Shown: piece by piece, positions 33,426 to 49,856 of the stretch | How positions within the stretch are numbered: position 1 is the first letter of the stretch | Layout: every line of letters starts with the position of its first letter | Source: Erpobdella octoculata | Lineage: Eukaryota; Annelida; Clitellata; Hirudinida; Erpobdellidae | NCBI GenBank assembly: GCA_963978895.1 | Contig: OZ022239.1 | Span: 32,598,954 to 32,662,953, forward strand | Direction of reading: 5' to 3' | DNA length: 64,000 nucleotides | Translations under genes and position numbers: made by a program | Notes under the pieces: generated by a model | What the model was told of the DNA's origin: nothing | Database searches by the model: none | The model's input: only the letters and a program-made list of their open reading frames with translations

Positions 33426-35987
33426 TCTTATATATAAAAATGAAATGTTGTTTGTTTGTATATCCGTGAATAAAATGTAAACGGCTGAACAGATTTAATT
33501 GAAATTTGGCACACTTATGTAACTTATTTAAGCGGTGGTTCCTGTAAAGTTTTAAATAAATTAATTTCTCCGTTGATGTTTTATGGACAAAAAACGTTTT
33601 GGTCAACGGTAGTAAGGTAAAGTAATTTTTCTACAAAATAAAAATAAAAATAAACTAATTTATAGTTAAATTATACAAAAATGTTTTATTTTTACCAATG
33701 CTTTTATTAACTCGTCGTCTCTGTTTCTCTGTCTGTCTGTTTCTCTGTCTGTTTCAAATCTTGCAATCAATTTTTGAGTCACTTCCTGATGATAGGTTTT
33801 TTTCAAATTTTGCATACATGCTCAAAATAGAAGACAATGCAATATTCAATTATTAGTTTTACAATAAGTCAATTAATTTAGTTAATTTTAATTAATTTCG
33901 ATATTTCGATATAATTATGATATTTCGACTTTAATATAAAATAAAAGAGTAATATAAGAAAAAATTGATTGCAAAATTTGTGTTTTAATTACATATAAGA
34001 GCATTGGTTTTAAAAATTCGTTTTTAATTTACTTGTTTGTTCTTAAGTTTTAAAGGTTTTAAATATAAATAATAAATTAAATAAATATGTTTGTTGTTTA
34101 GTGCCGCCCATAGATATATCTATGGTGCCGCCGGATACCTTTGTTTTGATTTCATAGAGCTCATTCTTTTCCAAACTTCCGATACAACAGCTCTGCTATC
34201 GGTGATTTATAATATAAACTTTATATTTGATTTTTAGCAACTTATCTTTTCAATCCAGATAACGTTGGTTTTCAGGACTAATCAATAAATTGAAGGTGGA
34301 ATTTCTTCTATTTAGAGATATTTTGTGCTTCACAAAAAGAGTTCCAGACTTAACAAATTAAAATTAAATCAAATTAGAAATTCATTGTTCATATCTCCCA
34401 TTCAAAAGTAAGTGGCAAAGCTTTGGTAATTTGTTTTTAGTTTTTAAAATCATGATTTACTGTGTATCTTTCAATTTGTTTCGTTTGTTGCATTGCACGT
34501 GATTAATTATGTTATAATATTATTAATTATTATAAGATTATCATTATGCTATAACATTTTGTGTGTTACAAAAAAGAGTTGCAGATTGGAAAAATAAATT
34601 TAAATTCATTGTTCATATTTATCGTTCAAGGCTTCTGACTTCAATTGTTCCTTATCTAATATTGTTCATCATGGTTTCCTAAACTGACGAGCTTGCTATC
34701 AGCCTATCGGTAAATGAGAAATTATTTTGGGCAGGTAAGTGTTTTTTTATGTGATGGCATTAGCCGATTTGGAATTAATTTATATTTAATACTCTTCCAT
34801 TGTTCCAAATTGATGATCTCCGAAAATTCTGGGGAAATTCAATAAGTTAATGCTTTGACATTTTTAAATAACAAGAAGGTTTTTAATATTATTATTATTT
34901 CATGTTTTATTTTAATCTGTGTTTTATATCACATTTTTCAAAGCCATGGGTCAACATTTATTAAAATGCCACATGTAGCGTTATATGCTTTCTGTAGACA
35001 TGACACTTAAAAACTAAGAACAACTCAAAAACTAAGACTAGCGATTTTTCGAAAAGCAGCTGTTGAACAGTGTGTGATAAATCTATTGTAAGCATTTATA
35101 ATCTTACAAGTATTTAAAATAAATATAACCTGTTGAGATATATGAGCGGATTTTAACATTATTGCAGCCGTTAACTACTCAACTCAAAAAGTAAGACTAG
35201 CGATTTTTCGAAAAGCAAAAGTGTGTGATAAATCTATTGTAAGCATTTATAATCTTACAAGTATTTAAAATAAATATAACCTGTTGAAATATATGAGCGG
35301 ATTTTAACATTATTATTATTGCAGCATTAACTAATAAATTCTTTTTTTCAGCTTTAGTCAATCATAATAATCCTTTGCAGAAGATCACACTTGCAAAGTG
35401 GAACCAATACATTAAAGAACACTAATTAAAATTGAGGAAGTTCAGACAACTCAAAAAGTAAGACTAGCGATTTTTCGAAAAGCAAAAGTGTGTGATAAAT
35501 CTATTGTAAACATTTATAATCAATCATAATAATCCTTTGCAGAAGATCACACTTGCAGAGTGGAACCAATACATTAAAGAACACTAATTAAAATTGAGGA
35601 AGTTCAGACGTAACTAAACGAGCAAACCAAACAACAAAGTGTTAACGAGAGAACAGATCAATTTTGATGACTGTGCACAGCATTCCGCTACAGCCCATCT
35701 AAGCCACATTGGGAAGGCTCTTAAACTTAATAGAGGAACGAAAAAGCGACTGAGCGAAAAGCGCGAGCAGAAAAAGGAGAGCAAGCTGGAACGGTAAAGC
35801 GTAAAAGCAACCCGGAGCGGGAAAAGTAAAAGAGACCGGGGCCGGGAAAGCGACCGTGAGCAGAAATCCGACCAGGAGTGAGAAAGCGACCTGGAACGGG
35901 AAAGCAAGCAGTTAAGAAAACAGAAGCCAGAAAGAAAAACGATAAAAACCTATAAAATCCCCGGGCAACGCCGGGTAACCCAGCTAG
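33426..35987 (+). mobile_element. Helitron C, complete copy nested in its own family
   Basis: Starts TCTTATATATAAAAATGAAA after A33425 and ends CCCGGGCAACGCCGGG, spacer, CTAG 35984-35987, before T35988. Mostly AT-rich and non-coding as far as I can see. It contains three copies of AAGTAAGACTAGCGATTTTT (35027 variant, 35186, 35456) and two of CATAATAATCCTTTGCAGAA (35362, 35525), i.e. a tandem duplication near the 3' end. A palindrome CCATAGATATATCTATGG lies at about 34108. Confidence 0.82.
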
Positions 35988-36175
35988 TTGTAAATAAATT
36001 GGTTTCTCCGTTGATGTTTTATGGACAAAAAAAGTTTTGGTCAGCGGTAGTAAGTTGGAGTAAATTTTTTTTCTACAAAATAAAAATAAATTAATTTATA
36101 GTTAAATTATACAAAATATTTTTTATTTTTTTTCTTATGTATTAAAGGTTTTAAATAAAAATATTAAATTTACAC

Positions 36176-36176
<1 letters not shown>
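35988..36176 (+). mobile_element. Helitron C, outer copy, continued
   Basis: Matches 33541-33700 of the inner copy (TTTCTCCGTTGATGTTTTAT, GGTAGTAAG). It is therefore the right-hand part of the copy opened at 33305. Confidence 0.78.
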
Positions 36177-37036
<860 letters not shown>

Positions 37037-37088
<52 letters not shown>

Positions 37089-37310
37089 GAATGTTTATAT
37101 GTATGTATATATGTATATATGCATGTATGTTATTTATGTATTGCTACACCATTCATCCGATCGTAATGAAATTTTCACACAACCTTGAGGGTCAAGGGGA
37201 ATCAAATATAGACAAAAAAAATTTAAAATCCGTCACAAAATGAGCGCTCATTTTGTGACGGATTTTAATTTTTTTTCTCTATATTTGATTCCCCTTGACT
37301 CTCAATAGAT
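37037..37310. mobile_element. (AT)n and two Helitron A 5' ends fused head-to-head
   Basis: (AT)n to 37084, a plus-strand family A block (37085-37245), then the same block inverted (37246-37310). The junction is a perfect 30-bp palindrome (37231-37260) centred on GAGC|GCTC within AAAATGAGC. The inverted part stops at TTGACTCTCAA where LINE sequence begins. Confidence 0.8.
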
Positions 37311-39670
37311 TTGCTCATTTTTCTCCCAACAGCATTTATATGATCTGTCCAGGACAGAATTTCCGTAATGGTAACACCAAGAAACTTTGTGAACCCCACT
37401 CTGGGCAGTGAAATACAACCATATTTAATACAAAATGGAGGAAGAGCATTTAATTTAATTTTTTTGGTCCAAATATCATGTAGTTGGTTTTGTTGATGTT
37501 AATTTTGAGACGATTGACAGAGAACCACTGAGAAAATTTCTCTAATTCAGTGTTTATCACAGCTGTAACTTCATCTATAGAATGTCCAGAATAGAACAAA
37601 TTAGTGTCATCAGCATATAATATTGTGGAGAGCAGTTTAGAAGTTTCAAATATTTCATTAACAAAGATGTTGAAAAGTAGTGGGCTTAGGATTGACCTTT
37701 GTGGAACTCCTATGGATATGGTTCTCAAAGTTGAGTTTGTATTGCCAAGAAAAACTAGTTGTCTTCTATCTTTCAAATAGTTAACAAACCATAAATGTGC
37801 AGTCCCACGAATACCATAGTGTGAGATCTTATTCAGCAGAATGTCGTGATTGATAGTATCAAAAGCTTTGCTAAGATCGATAAAAACACCCACAGTGATA
37901 TGCTTGTTGTTCATTTTCTGTAGTATTTCCTGGGTGAGATTGATGAGAGCAAGATCAGTGGAACTATTTGCTTTAAATCCAAAAATTGGTTGTTGTGAAT
38001 GATTTGGTGCTTGTTGAAGAAAGATGTAATTTCATTAAACATTATTTTTTCAAGGAATTTTGAGATTGGAGACAAGAGTGATATAGGTCTGTAATTATCA
38101 AGGAATTCCTTGTCACCCTTTTTAAAAATTGGAATAATTTTTGATGTTTTTAAGGGCTCGGGAAATATGCCTTTCTTGAATGAGAGATTAAAAATATGAC
38201 AAAGAGGACTGGATATGGAGTTTATTACTGACTTGAGCAAGAAATTACTTAAATCATCTATTGCAGTACTTCTGGAATTCTTGAAACTGTTGACTGTTTT
38301 CACTATTTCAGTTTCAGTAATTTCTTCAAGAAAAATTGAATCTGAAATAGGTTTGACCAGGTAGTTTTTATAGTTGGTAGTAGTTATAGATGGAATTGTG
38401 TTAGCAGTATTGGCACCAATAGATATGAAATATTCATTGAAGATATTAGATAATAATAATTTATCTTCAACTAGCTGACCATTGTCATAGATTCAGGATG
38501 AGATTTATTTAAGGCTTTTCTTATGATTGACCAAGTCTTTTTGATGTCATTCTTTGCTTGTTGAAACAATGTGTTGTAATAGCTCTTTTCGGCCTCAGGT
38601 TTGATTGATGTAAACATATTTCTAAACTTTTTGTATTTTTCTAAATTTTCGTTTGTCGGATGCTTGAGTGATTTAACGTAGAGTTTATGTTTAGTTTTGG
38701 ATGATTTGAGAATTTCTTCCGTGATCCACTCCTGATGCCTTGGTTTACGATTGACAGTATGATACGGACATGTTGTTTAAACATCTGCACCCTGGCAAGA
38801 AGATCATGGAAAATCCCAAGAGCTTTGTCAGTATCATTGCAAGATAAGACAGTTGACCAATCCATTTGCCCAAGCTCGAGAGTCAAGGACAATACATTCC
38901 TGGGCTTTAAGTTTCTTGTGCAAGCGATAGATCTATGTAGATTTAACTTGCTTTGGAAAATCGTGAAGATAGGGAAGTGGTCGGAAAAGTCGTCTAGCAA
39001 AATGCCATTCACGTTGTTATTATACTTATTTGTAAAAATGTTATCAATAAGTGTAGCTGAGTGTTTAGTCATTCTAGTTGGTCTAGTTATTGTAGGTAGT
39101 AAGTTATGTTCCAGTAGTGTATTTTCAAAGTTAGTTCTTAAGTGTCCACGATCTAGCAAATTGATATTAAAATCTCTTCCAATGTAGATGTCAGTCTTGT
39201 GATTTATTGATGCTAAGAATTCATTTAGATTGCCAAGAAAAACATCTGCATCAGAATCAGGAGGTCTGTAGATGTTCAGTATTATATTTTTTTTACCATT
39301 TTGATTTATAATTTCAATTGCCAGCCAGTCAAAAACAGGATTGGCAACACATAAATCATCTCTCACCCTAAAATGTAGGTCATTTCTAATAAAAATAGCC
39401 ACACCTCTTCTTTTACCATTTATTCTGTTTCTGTAAACAAATGAGTATCTAGGGAGAATTATTAATGTAGCAGTATCTTCAGAAAGCCAAGTTTTAACTA
39501 TCAGCAGCATCGAGAAAAAATTTCTTGTGCTGTCACATAAGATTTCAAGGACTGGAACTTTATGAAACAGACTACGTGAATTTATATGCAGAATAGCAAA
39601 TGAGTTATTAGGTGAAGTTTCAATTAATTGGAACAATTCTTTGTTATTATAATTTTGGAAGTAATCTTGA
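37311..39670 (-). pseudogene. LINE ORF2 (endonuclease + RT), decayed
   Basis: Reading from ~39670: ILHINSRSLFHKVPVLEILC, KTWLSEDTATL (39636-38641), RRGVAIFIRND, IYRPPDSDADVF, GRDFNINLL (normally GDFN, so altered), DDFSDHFPIF. After a break, 38303-37911 gives KTSKIIPIFKKGDKEFLDNY and RPISLLSPISKFLEKIM. Then 37914-37450 gives VGVFIDLSKAFDTINHDILL, IGVPQRSILSPLLFNIFVNE (PQG changed to PQR) and the catalytic YADD (LYADDTNLF). Beyond 37450 it continues as FLGVTITEILSWTDHI and ends at ~37311 against Helitron A, so the C-terminal domain and 3' UTR are gone. Several frameshifts. Confidence 0.85.
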
Positions 39671-39787
39671 GATATCTAAAAAAGTTGACATCGGGATCAT
39701 GAGCATCAAGAAAGAACTGATTTTTGTTTTCTTTTTCAAATAAGTCAAAATTATTTCCATCAAAGGGGGGATCTGTAGCAGCCTCCA

Positions 39788-40692
39788 TTATTCCTTGCTG
39801 TTCTGTTTAAAGGACCATTCACGGACAACGACGTAGCAAGGCCGTTTATCAGGGTTGAACATATTCATTGTTGTTTCAGATTGAATGCAGATTCTGAAAG
39901 AAGAGCTCATATCGTCGGTTGGTATAAAAGTTTCATCTCTGTTCCTTGTTTTATCCACTGAGTCAGTTTTGTCATTGTCAACATTGAGTTCCAAGTTAGG
40001 GTTGTCAGAGGATTTTGTATTTTTAAAAACTGGGTAGCAGGTTATGAAGTTGACATTTATTTTGTTTAGATGTTCTTTAATGGTGTCCACCGAGCAAGGA
40101 AAAATATTTCCCAGGTAGGAGATTTTCTTCTTATTCAATTCCTTTGAAGCTTTTATTAAAGTGTCATTCTGTTCCATTTTACATATTATTTTCCTTGTTA
40201 TCTTTTCATTTTTATTCTTACGGGATTGCACAGCTTCAAAATCAGAGACATCCTCGTCCATGGATTCTTCTTTATTTTTTTTTACTCTGCCCAGGAGACT
40301 TGGGATTTGGTCTTCTGTTTTGAGGTGCTATTGATTTTGTTTTGTTCAGGTATGGTAGATTGCATACTTTTCACTAAGAAATCTTCAGGCAGGGTCTCAG
40401 CATTTTTTTTAATTCCTGAGTCTATTTTCAGGTTTATCTCATTCACTTTTGCATCAAGTCCATCAAGTCTCGACAAACATCTATCAAATATTTTCTCTAA
40501 AGAGTCCGCTATTGTCTTAGCGGATTCCGTGTTGACAGTGCTTACTTTTAGCACAGATTGCATAACAACTTTTGTAACTTCTGACATCTGTTTGAGGGTG
40601 GCTGTGAGCATAAGTTGTATGTTTTCGTTGTTTCTTTCTAAAACTTTCTGCAAGACAATTTCGAGACCCTCCGGAGTTAGTGCTTTTGACAC
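39788..40692 (-). pseudogene. LINE ORF1, frameshifted
   Basis: Partner of the ORF2 at 37311-39670. First frame 40692-40282 (MSKALTPEGLEIVLQKVLER, helical with a coiled coil LDGLDAKVNEINLKIDSG). It overlaps a frame break into 40261-39788 (MDEDVSDFEAVQSRKNKNEK, KKISYLGNIFPCSV, then an acidic linker and CYVVVREWSFKQNSKE). The second half looks like a nucleic-acid-binding ORF1 domain but I cannot assign a named fold. 40693-40850 is probably 5' UTR; nothing else seen there. Confidence 0.65.
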
Positions 40693-40855
40693 ATTCCGTT
40701 ATTTCATAAGAGAAACAAGGAAAATAATTACCGGTATGGTTCAGAAAACCAAATTTTAACCGTTGGAATTATTTCTAACTATTAAAATCGTCTTTTTATT
40801 AGTTTTCTATGAGCAATTATCCCCGCTACTTATCGCTCGGTTGTTATTTTTTATT

Positions 40856-40876
40856 AATATATATATATATATATAT

Positions 40877-40968
<92 letters not shown>
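40856..40968. repeat. (TA)n arrays upstream of cullin copy 1
   Basis: Two TA runs (40856-40875, 40885-40968) separated by TTTTATTAA. A TA array is also present directly upstream of cullin copy 2 (49687-49727). Confidence 0.93.
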
Positions 40969-40970
<2 letters not shown>

Positions 40971-40971
<1 letters not shown>

Positions 40972-41089
40972 ATATTTATTAATTTATGTCGTCTACAAGA
41001 TCAATTTCTCACAAAGCAAGCTATACACTGGCAAACACAAAATAAAAACACATTATTCTTGTAAGTTTTTTGACAATTTGATTTTTAAA
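40971..41089 (+). promoter_or_regulatory. Duplicated 5' flank of cullin copy 1
   Basis: Alignable with 49740-49856 before copy 2: AAGCTATACACTGGCAAACA here, AAGCTATACTGGCAAACA there, then a similar run to AAAATGTCAAAC. It shows that the duplicated unit includes the leader. No core promoter element can be called in such AT-rich DNA. Confidence 0.5.
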
Positions 41090-43288
41090 ATGTCAAACGT
41101 AATTGATCCAGCAACATTTACATTTTTAAAAAAAATTCTGTGGGAAGAAAAGGTTGGCCGGAATTACTTTTTGAAACATTGCCTTACGGATAGCTATTGT
41201 TCTATAAGTGATTATGTGACTTCAATGGATGATCATGGTTTAAATGAGTTAACACAAATGTGGAACGATCGTCTTAAAGAACTCCATAATCAATCATTTT
41301 TAAACTGCCCGAAACGTTTTTTAAAGTTTGTCATTTCAGTACAAAAACTAATTGATTATGCTAACAAGGTTTTTCAAGCAATTAACAATTACAAAGCACC
41401 TCCCCAAAATGCAGGAACTAGGCCGTTTCCCGAACCAGAAGAAACGGAAACTGATAGTGTAGCTGGAAGAAAAACTTATATGGATTGCTTCTATGAGAAA
41501 TTGTGGGCTGACACAATCGGCAAAACCAAATTGAGTTTTGTGACTCACGCATTTAAGAGCGAACGTGAACGCAATGTACATGAAGATTATGAGCCTATAA
41601 GAAAAGTAAGCGATGTTTTGTATGAGTTTAAGAACAAGTGTACAGTTATGCACGATGCTTATGAAAATTTAATTGAAAACTTAGTTCTTGATCAAACAAG
41701 AGACTATTACAAAAAATTATCTCTCGAGATGTCAAAGACGTTTGACATAGCAGAGTATATCAGAAAATGTGTTTCTCTGTTTGAAAGTGAGAAGGCTATT
41801 GCACAAAAACTATTGAAAACATATTCCTGGTCAAAATTGGAGGAATGCAAAACAAAATATTTTTTTACTGATCAAATTGATTTTTTCAAAAATGGTCTGG
41901 TAAGTGTATATGCAAATGACGACGACGATGTAAATACGTTAGTTTACATGTGGATTTCTAAATTCGAGGATATTAAACAGGTTATGGTTGAAAAATATGA
42001 AAGATATGTCAAATCATCGACTGAAAAACGGTTCACTGACACCGAGATAAAAACAAATACTGGCTGGGTTGACGAGGTTTCAAATTTATACAAAAGCTTG
42101 AAACAGAAAATTTCAAAAGTGTACAGATCGGATAATTTGTTTGCAATAGCATTGGACACTGGATTCAAAAAAGCTTTCGAGTCTTACGAATCAAAAAATG
42201 TGGAAGAAAGAAAAATTCCACGCATACCTGCAATCTTAGCTGAATATTGTAATGCCAATTTAAGTAGTTCTTTTATAACCAAAGATGAACATCTTCTTGA
42301 AGATAAACTTACAAAAGTTATTTTAATTTTGAAATTTTTAGATGATAAAGACGTCTTTAGCGATTTGTATTTAAAATATTTTGCCAAACGTCTCATAAAT
42401 ACAACGTTTTACAACAAAGAAGCTGAAGAATTGATGATTAAAAAATTCAAAATAGAATATGGACCGAAGTACACGTACAAATTGCAAAATTTGTTCAACA
42501 ATCGAGATTCAAGTGAAGAAATTACAAAAAAATTTTCAGAAGACCTAAAATATCAAAGACAGGGTCTTAAGTTTAATGTTTTCATCACTCAGGCTTTTCT
42601 CTGGCCTAATCATTCTTCATCACTTGCAGAACTTCATATTCCAGAATGTGTTGCCAACTGTAAATACTTGTTTGAAAAGTTTTATAGTAAAGAGTTGCAA
42701 GGCCGTAAACTTTGCTGGCAGATAAAGTATGATGTTTGTGAAGTTGGATTGTTTTACTTAGACAAAAGATATTTAACTGAAATGAGTTTAGAAGCAGTAC
42801 CGATTATGCTTGCTTTTGACGAACAAGATGTTGTTACGTATGAGAACTTGAAAGTATCTACTGGACTGTCAGATGAAAACTTGGAAAAATATCTCACTCA
42901 ACTTTTAAGCAACAAACTTTTGCTATGTGATAGTGAACTAAATAGTTCCTCAAACATATCACTTAACAGAAAATTCACTAATGAAAAAATTAAATTCAAG
43001 TTATCACAACAGCCGAAAAAACAGTTAAAGAAAAAACAAGACTCTGACCGCACGATGGGAAGAATCGCTGATGAAAGAAAATATTTTTTGCAAGCTCTTA
43101 TTATTCGAAAAATGAAAGCAAATAAGACAATGAAGAAAAATGATTTAGTTGGAGAAGTTCTACAAGAATCTTACAAGATGTTCAAACCTTCACTTAGTAT
43201 GATTCAATCTATTTTGAATTTGTTGGTGGAAAAAGATTATGTGCAAAAAAGGAATGGTACAGATGATAACTATGTTTATGTTGCTTAA
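41090..43288 (+). CDS. Cullin (Cul1-like), copy 1, intronless, 732 aa
   Basis: Scaffold of a cullin-RING E3 ubiquitin ligase. The N-terminal cullin repeats (~1-340) would bind an adaptor such as Skp1 with F-box proteins. The cullin-homology region (~345-600) includes DLYLKYFAKRLINTTFYNKE, the RBX-binding strand region of the family, then IEYGPKYTYKLQNLFNN and GRKLCWQIKYDVCEVGLFYL. The C-terminal winged helix has LQALIIRKMKANK, with K676 at the NEDD8 site (compare IVRIMKMRK in Cul1), and ends NYVYVA as cullins end in Y-x-x-A. Length is close to the usual ~740-780. The frame is open further upstream into the TA repeat; ATG 41090 (TTTTAAAATGTCAAAC) matches the start of copy 2. It lacks introns, so it may derive from a retrocopy. 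Paralogue of 49857-52049. Confidence 0.93.
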   Translation: MSNVIDPATFTFLKKILWEEKVGRNYFLKHCLTDSYCSISDYVTSMDDHGLNELTQMWNDRLKELHNQSFLNCPKRFLKFVISVQKLIDYANKVFQAINNYKAPPQNAGTRPFPEPEETETDSVAGRKTYMDCFYEKLWADTIGKTKLSFVTHAFKSERERNVHEDYEPIRKVSDVLYEFKNKCTVMHDAYENLIENLVLDQTRDYYKKLSLEMSKTFDIAEYIRKCVSLFESEKAIAQKLLKTYSWSKLEECKTKYFFTDQIDFFKNGLVSVYANDDDDVNTLVYMWISKFEDIKQVMVEKYERYVKSSTEKRFTDTEIKTNTGWVDEVSNLYKSLKQKISKVYRSDNLFAIALDTGFKKAFESYESKNVEERKIPRIPAILAEYCNANLSSSFITKDEHLLEDKLTKVILILKFLDDKDVFSDLYLKYFAKRLINTTFYNKEAEELMIKKFKIEYGPKYTYKLQNLFNNRDSSEEITKKFSEDLKYQRQGLKFNVFITQAFLWPNHSSSLAELHIPECVANCKYLFEKFYSKELQGRKLCWQIKYDVCEVGLFYLDKRYLTEMSLEAVPIMLAFDEQDVVTYENLKVSTGLSDENLEKYLTQLLSNKLLLCDSELNSSSNISLNRKFTNEKIKFKLSQQPKKQLKKKQDSDRTMGRIADERKYFLQALIIRKMKANKTMKKNDLVGEVLQESYKMFKPSLSMIQSILNLLVEKDYVQKRNGTDDNYVYVA

Positions 43289-44010
43289 AATTATACATTT
43301 TTTTCAGTTTTTACATTTTACAGTTTACAAAAAAAAATTCATAAAGTTGTTTAAATTTCTTCTTTTACAGAAGCCAGGGGATTTTATTTTTCTTGTTTTT
43401 ATAATGATAGAAGCCCTAATTTTAGCTGTTTGAGAAGGTAATTGGCTAATCGACATCTAAAGTATTTAATAAATAACTGCTTTCTCATCGGTGTCAGGTT
43501 GTTTAATGGTAGAATGGGTTAAAGAGGCAAAAAATAATCAACTCATCGCATACACACGATATATATGACAAAATAATTTTGACGTTATAATTAAAAAAGT
43601 TAGATATAACGCTACACACTATTTTTACAACGCTTACATTAACTTGCAGCGTTGTTTGTGATTTGTTTGTTTATTTCATCGCAACGTTGAGTGCGAATAA
43701 GCACATCGACGTTGTTTGTTTGTTTCAGCGCATCGTCGAGTGCGAATAAGAACATTGAGTGCGAATAAGCAATGTTTAAGTTTTAGTGTCTAAAACTAGA
43801 AATTATAATATAAGACTATGAATCCCTAAAAAAACAACCTTAGCTTAATTTATCACAATTATAATGGAAATATCTATTACAAGCTCCGTGAGTACTTCAA
43901 TGGGTGACATTAAATACATTAATCCGTTTTTAAATTTTAAAATACTTTAACAGCTGAAAAAATACACACTAAAAATAGAAAATAATATAAAGTAAAAAAA
44001 TATTTTTTTT
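43289..44010. other. Gene-free interval after cullin copy 1
   Basis: The first ~80 bp align with the 3' flank of copy 2 (TTACATTTTA, AAAGTTGTTTA). At 43640-43775 a ~60-bp unit (GTTGTTTGTTTGTTTCAKCG, GAGTGCGAATAAGCACATC) repeats two to three times. The rest is unassigned AT-rich sequence. Confidence 0.5.
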
Positions 44011-44259
44011 AAAACAACGCTCGTATACTAATGTACTGAAAGGTTAAAAATAATAATAATGTAAACATATTAAAAATTTTTGAACTAAAATTTTTGTTTT
44101 GAATATAAGAGCGTTGGGCGTTATCTATATAATATCTATAACCTACTGTCGCCCAACGCTTTAATCTTCCAAACAAAACGTTTAGTTCATAAATTGTTAA
44201 TATGTACAGATTATTATTATTTTTAACATTTTAGTACATTAGTATACGAGCGTTGTTTT
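44011..44259. repeat. ~250-bp foldback (inverted repeat) element
   Basis: Left arm AAAACAACGCTCGTATACTA (44011) pairs with the right arm ending TAGTATACGAGCGTTGTTTT (44259). Pairing continues with mismatches across ~90 bp per arm. An inner GAGCGTTGGGCG / CGCCCAACGCTTT pair surrounds a ~40-nt loop. A MITE-like foldback or a remnant of one; I see no clear TSD. Confidence 0.75.
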
Positions 44260-44287
44260 TGAAAAAAAACATTTTTTATTTTTTATA

Positions 44288-45838
<1,551 letters not shown>

Positions 45839-46197
45839 TTTGTAATAACGCGCAATCGGTCACATTATGCAAGACTGGGAAGCAATTCATGGACTTCTTA
45901 ATATTAAGAAGTCCTTTAGCAAGTAATGCCTGTAACGCAATTGTAAACAGTGCTTCGAAAACTGATGCAATGATCATGTATAGGCACTTTTGGTCCGGAA
46001 GGTTTTTTGGCCCCCTGAGCCGGGGGATCAGAGAAGGAGTCCAAACCTTCTTAACTTTTTCCCCTTCTTAACTTTCCAGGCCAAAAGTTCCTATGTACGA
46101 CCATCGAAGGTAATTGCGTAATAAAATTCAAATTTTGTTTACGTAACAACGTTTGAAGGCTTCAAGCAGCTTTTAGCAAATCTATTTTACGTTTTAT
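45839..46197. other. Unassigned insert with strong palindromes
   Basis: About 360 bp lying between Helitron A pieces of opposite orientation. Contains a perfect 24-bp palindrome at 45891-45914 (GGACTTCTTAAT and its complement), a GC-rich stem GCCCCCTGAGCCGGGGGATC, and a repeat of CTTCTTAACTTT at 46047 and 46063. No coding sequence recognised and no TSD found. Confidence 0.45.
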
Positions 46198-46551
46198 GAA
46201 AAAAATGAGCCCGAGCGGGAACGGAAACGGGAGACCAAGCGGGAACGGAAACTGGAGAGCAAGCGGGGAAGGAAACGGGAGTAAGAGAGAAAAATGATGA
46301 AAAACTTCTGAAAACCCCGAGCAACGCCGGGTAACCCCGCTATATATATATATAGTTCCCGCTCGCTCATCCGCTCCGCTCCGCTTATTTTGTGACGGAT
46401 TTCAATTTTTTTTATGTTTGATTCCCCTTGACTCTCAAGGTTGTGTGAAAATTTCATTACGATCGGATGAATGGTGTAGCAATGCATAAAGGACATATAT
46501 ACATACATACATACATACATACATACAAACATTCATTTTTATATATATAGA
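46198..46551. mobile_element. Helitron A 3' end (+) facing a Helitron A 5' end (-)
   Basis: 46198-46340: plus-strand minisatellite variant, GAAAACCCCGAGCAACGCCG and a decayed CTAT end. 46348-46551: minus-strand 5' region with (ACAT)n (46497-46527), starting TC at 46551. Beyond it, 46552-46650 is an inverted piece of the family D 5' block (TATCTGTTGCATTTTCCTAT). Confidence 0.7.
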
Positions 46552-46679
46552 TATGACTGTCTATCTGTTGCATTTTCCTATAAAAAGGGCATATTTGCAC
46601 CTTTTTGTTTTTCCAAAATAACTTTTTCAAATAATTTAAAAAAATTATTCTAAATAGTTAAATAGTCGTCGGTGGTTTT

Positions 46680-49169
<2,490 letters not shown>

Positions 49170-49299
49170 TTCCCGTCGCGTTCCCGGTCGCTTTCCCGCT
49201 CCCGGTTGCTTTCCCGTTCTCGGTCGCTTTCCCTTTCCTGCTCTATCTATTGCTTTCAGTTGGCTTTCCGTTCCCGTTTTTGCTCATTTATGTATGTAT

Positions 49300-49361
<62 letters not shown>

Positions 49362-49441
49362 ATGTATATATATATATATTTTGTTATATATATATATATT
49401 TATATATATATATATATTTTGTTATATGTTATATATATATA

Positions 49442-49492
<51 letters not shown>

Positions 49493-49637
49493 TCCGCTCG
49501 CTCACCCGCTCCGCTCCGCTCATTTTGTGACGGATTTCAAATTTATTTTCTCTATATTCGATTCCCTCTCAAGGTTGTGTGAAAATTTCATTACGATCGG
49601 ATGAATGGTGTAGCAATGCATAAAGGACATACATACT

Positions 49638-49669
<32 letters not shown>

Positions 49670-49681
49670 AACATTCATTTT

Positions 49682-49727
<46 letters not shown>
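49170..49727 (-). mobile_element. Helitron A (minus) with (TA)n arrays
   Basis: 49170-49275: minisatellite on the minus strand (CCCGGTCGCTTTCCCGCTCC on plus). 49309-49489: TA/TATG arrays. 49490-49686: the 5' block inverted (CTCACCCGCTCCGCTCCGCT, ATCGGATGAATGGTGTAGCA, ACATACAAACATTCATT). 49687-49727: (TA)n next to cullin copy 2. The 3' hairpin is replaced by the hexanucleotide array. Confidence 0.7.
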
Positions 49728-49729
<2 letters not shown>

Positions 49730-49856
49730 GTTTATATTTATATTTATAATTATATTTATGTCGCCAAATCATTTTCCTTTAAAGGAAGCTATACTGGCAA
49801 ACAATGAAAAACCTTATAATAATTTCATTCACTTCGTTGATAACTTGACTTTAAAA

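Noticed and set aside
33029..33606. Small minus-strand ORFs in Helitron A/C 5' regions
   Set aside because: They lie in terminal blocks that recur non-coding throughout the window.
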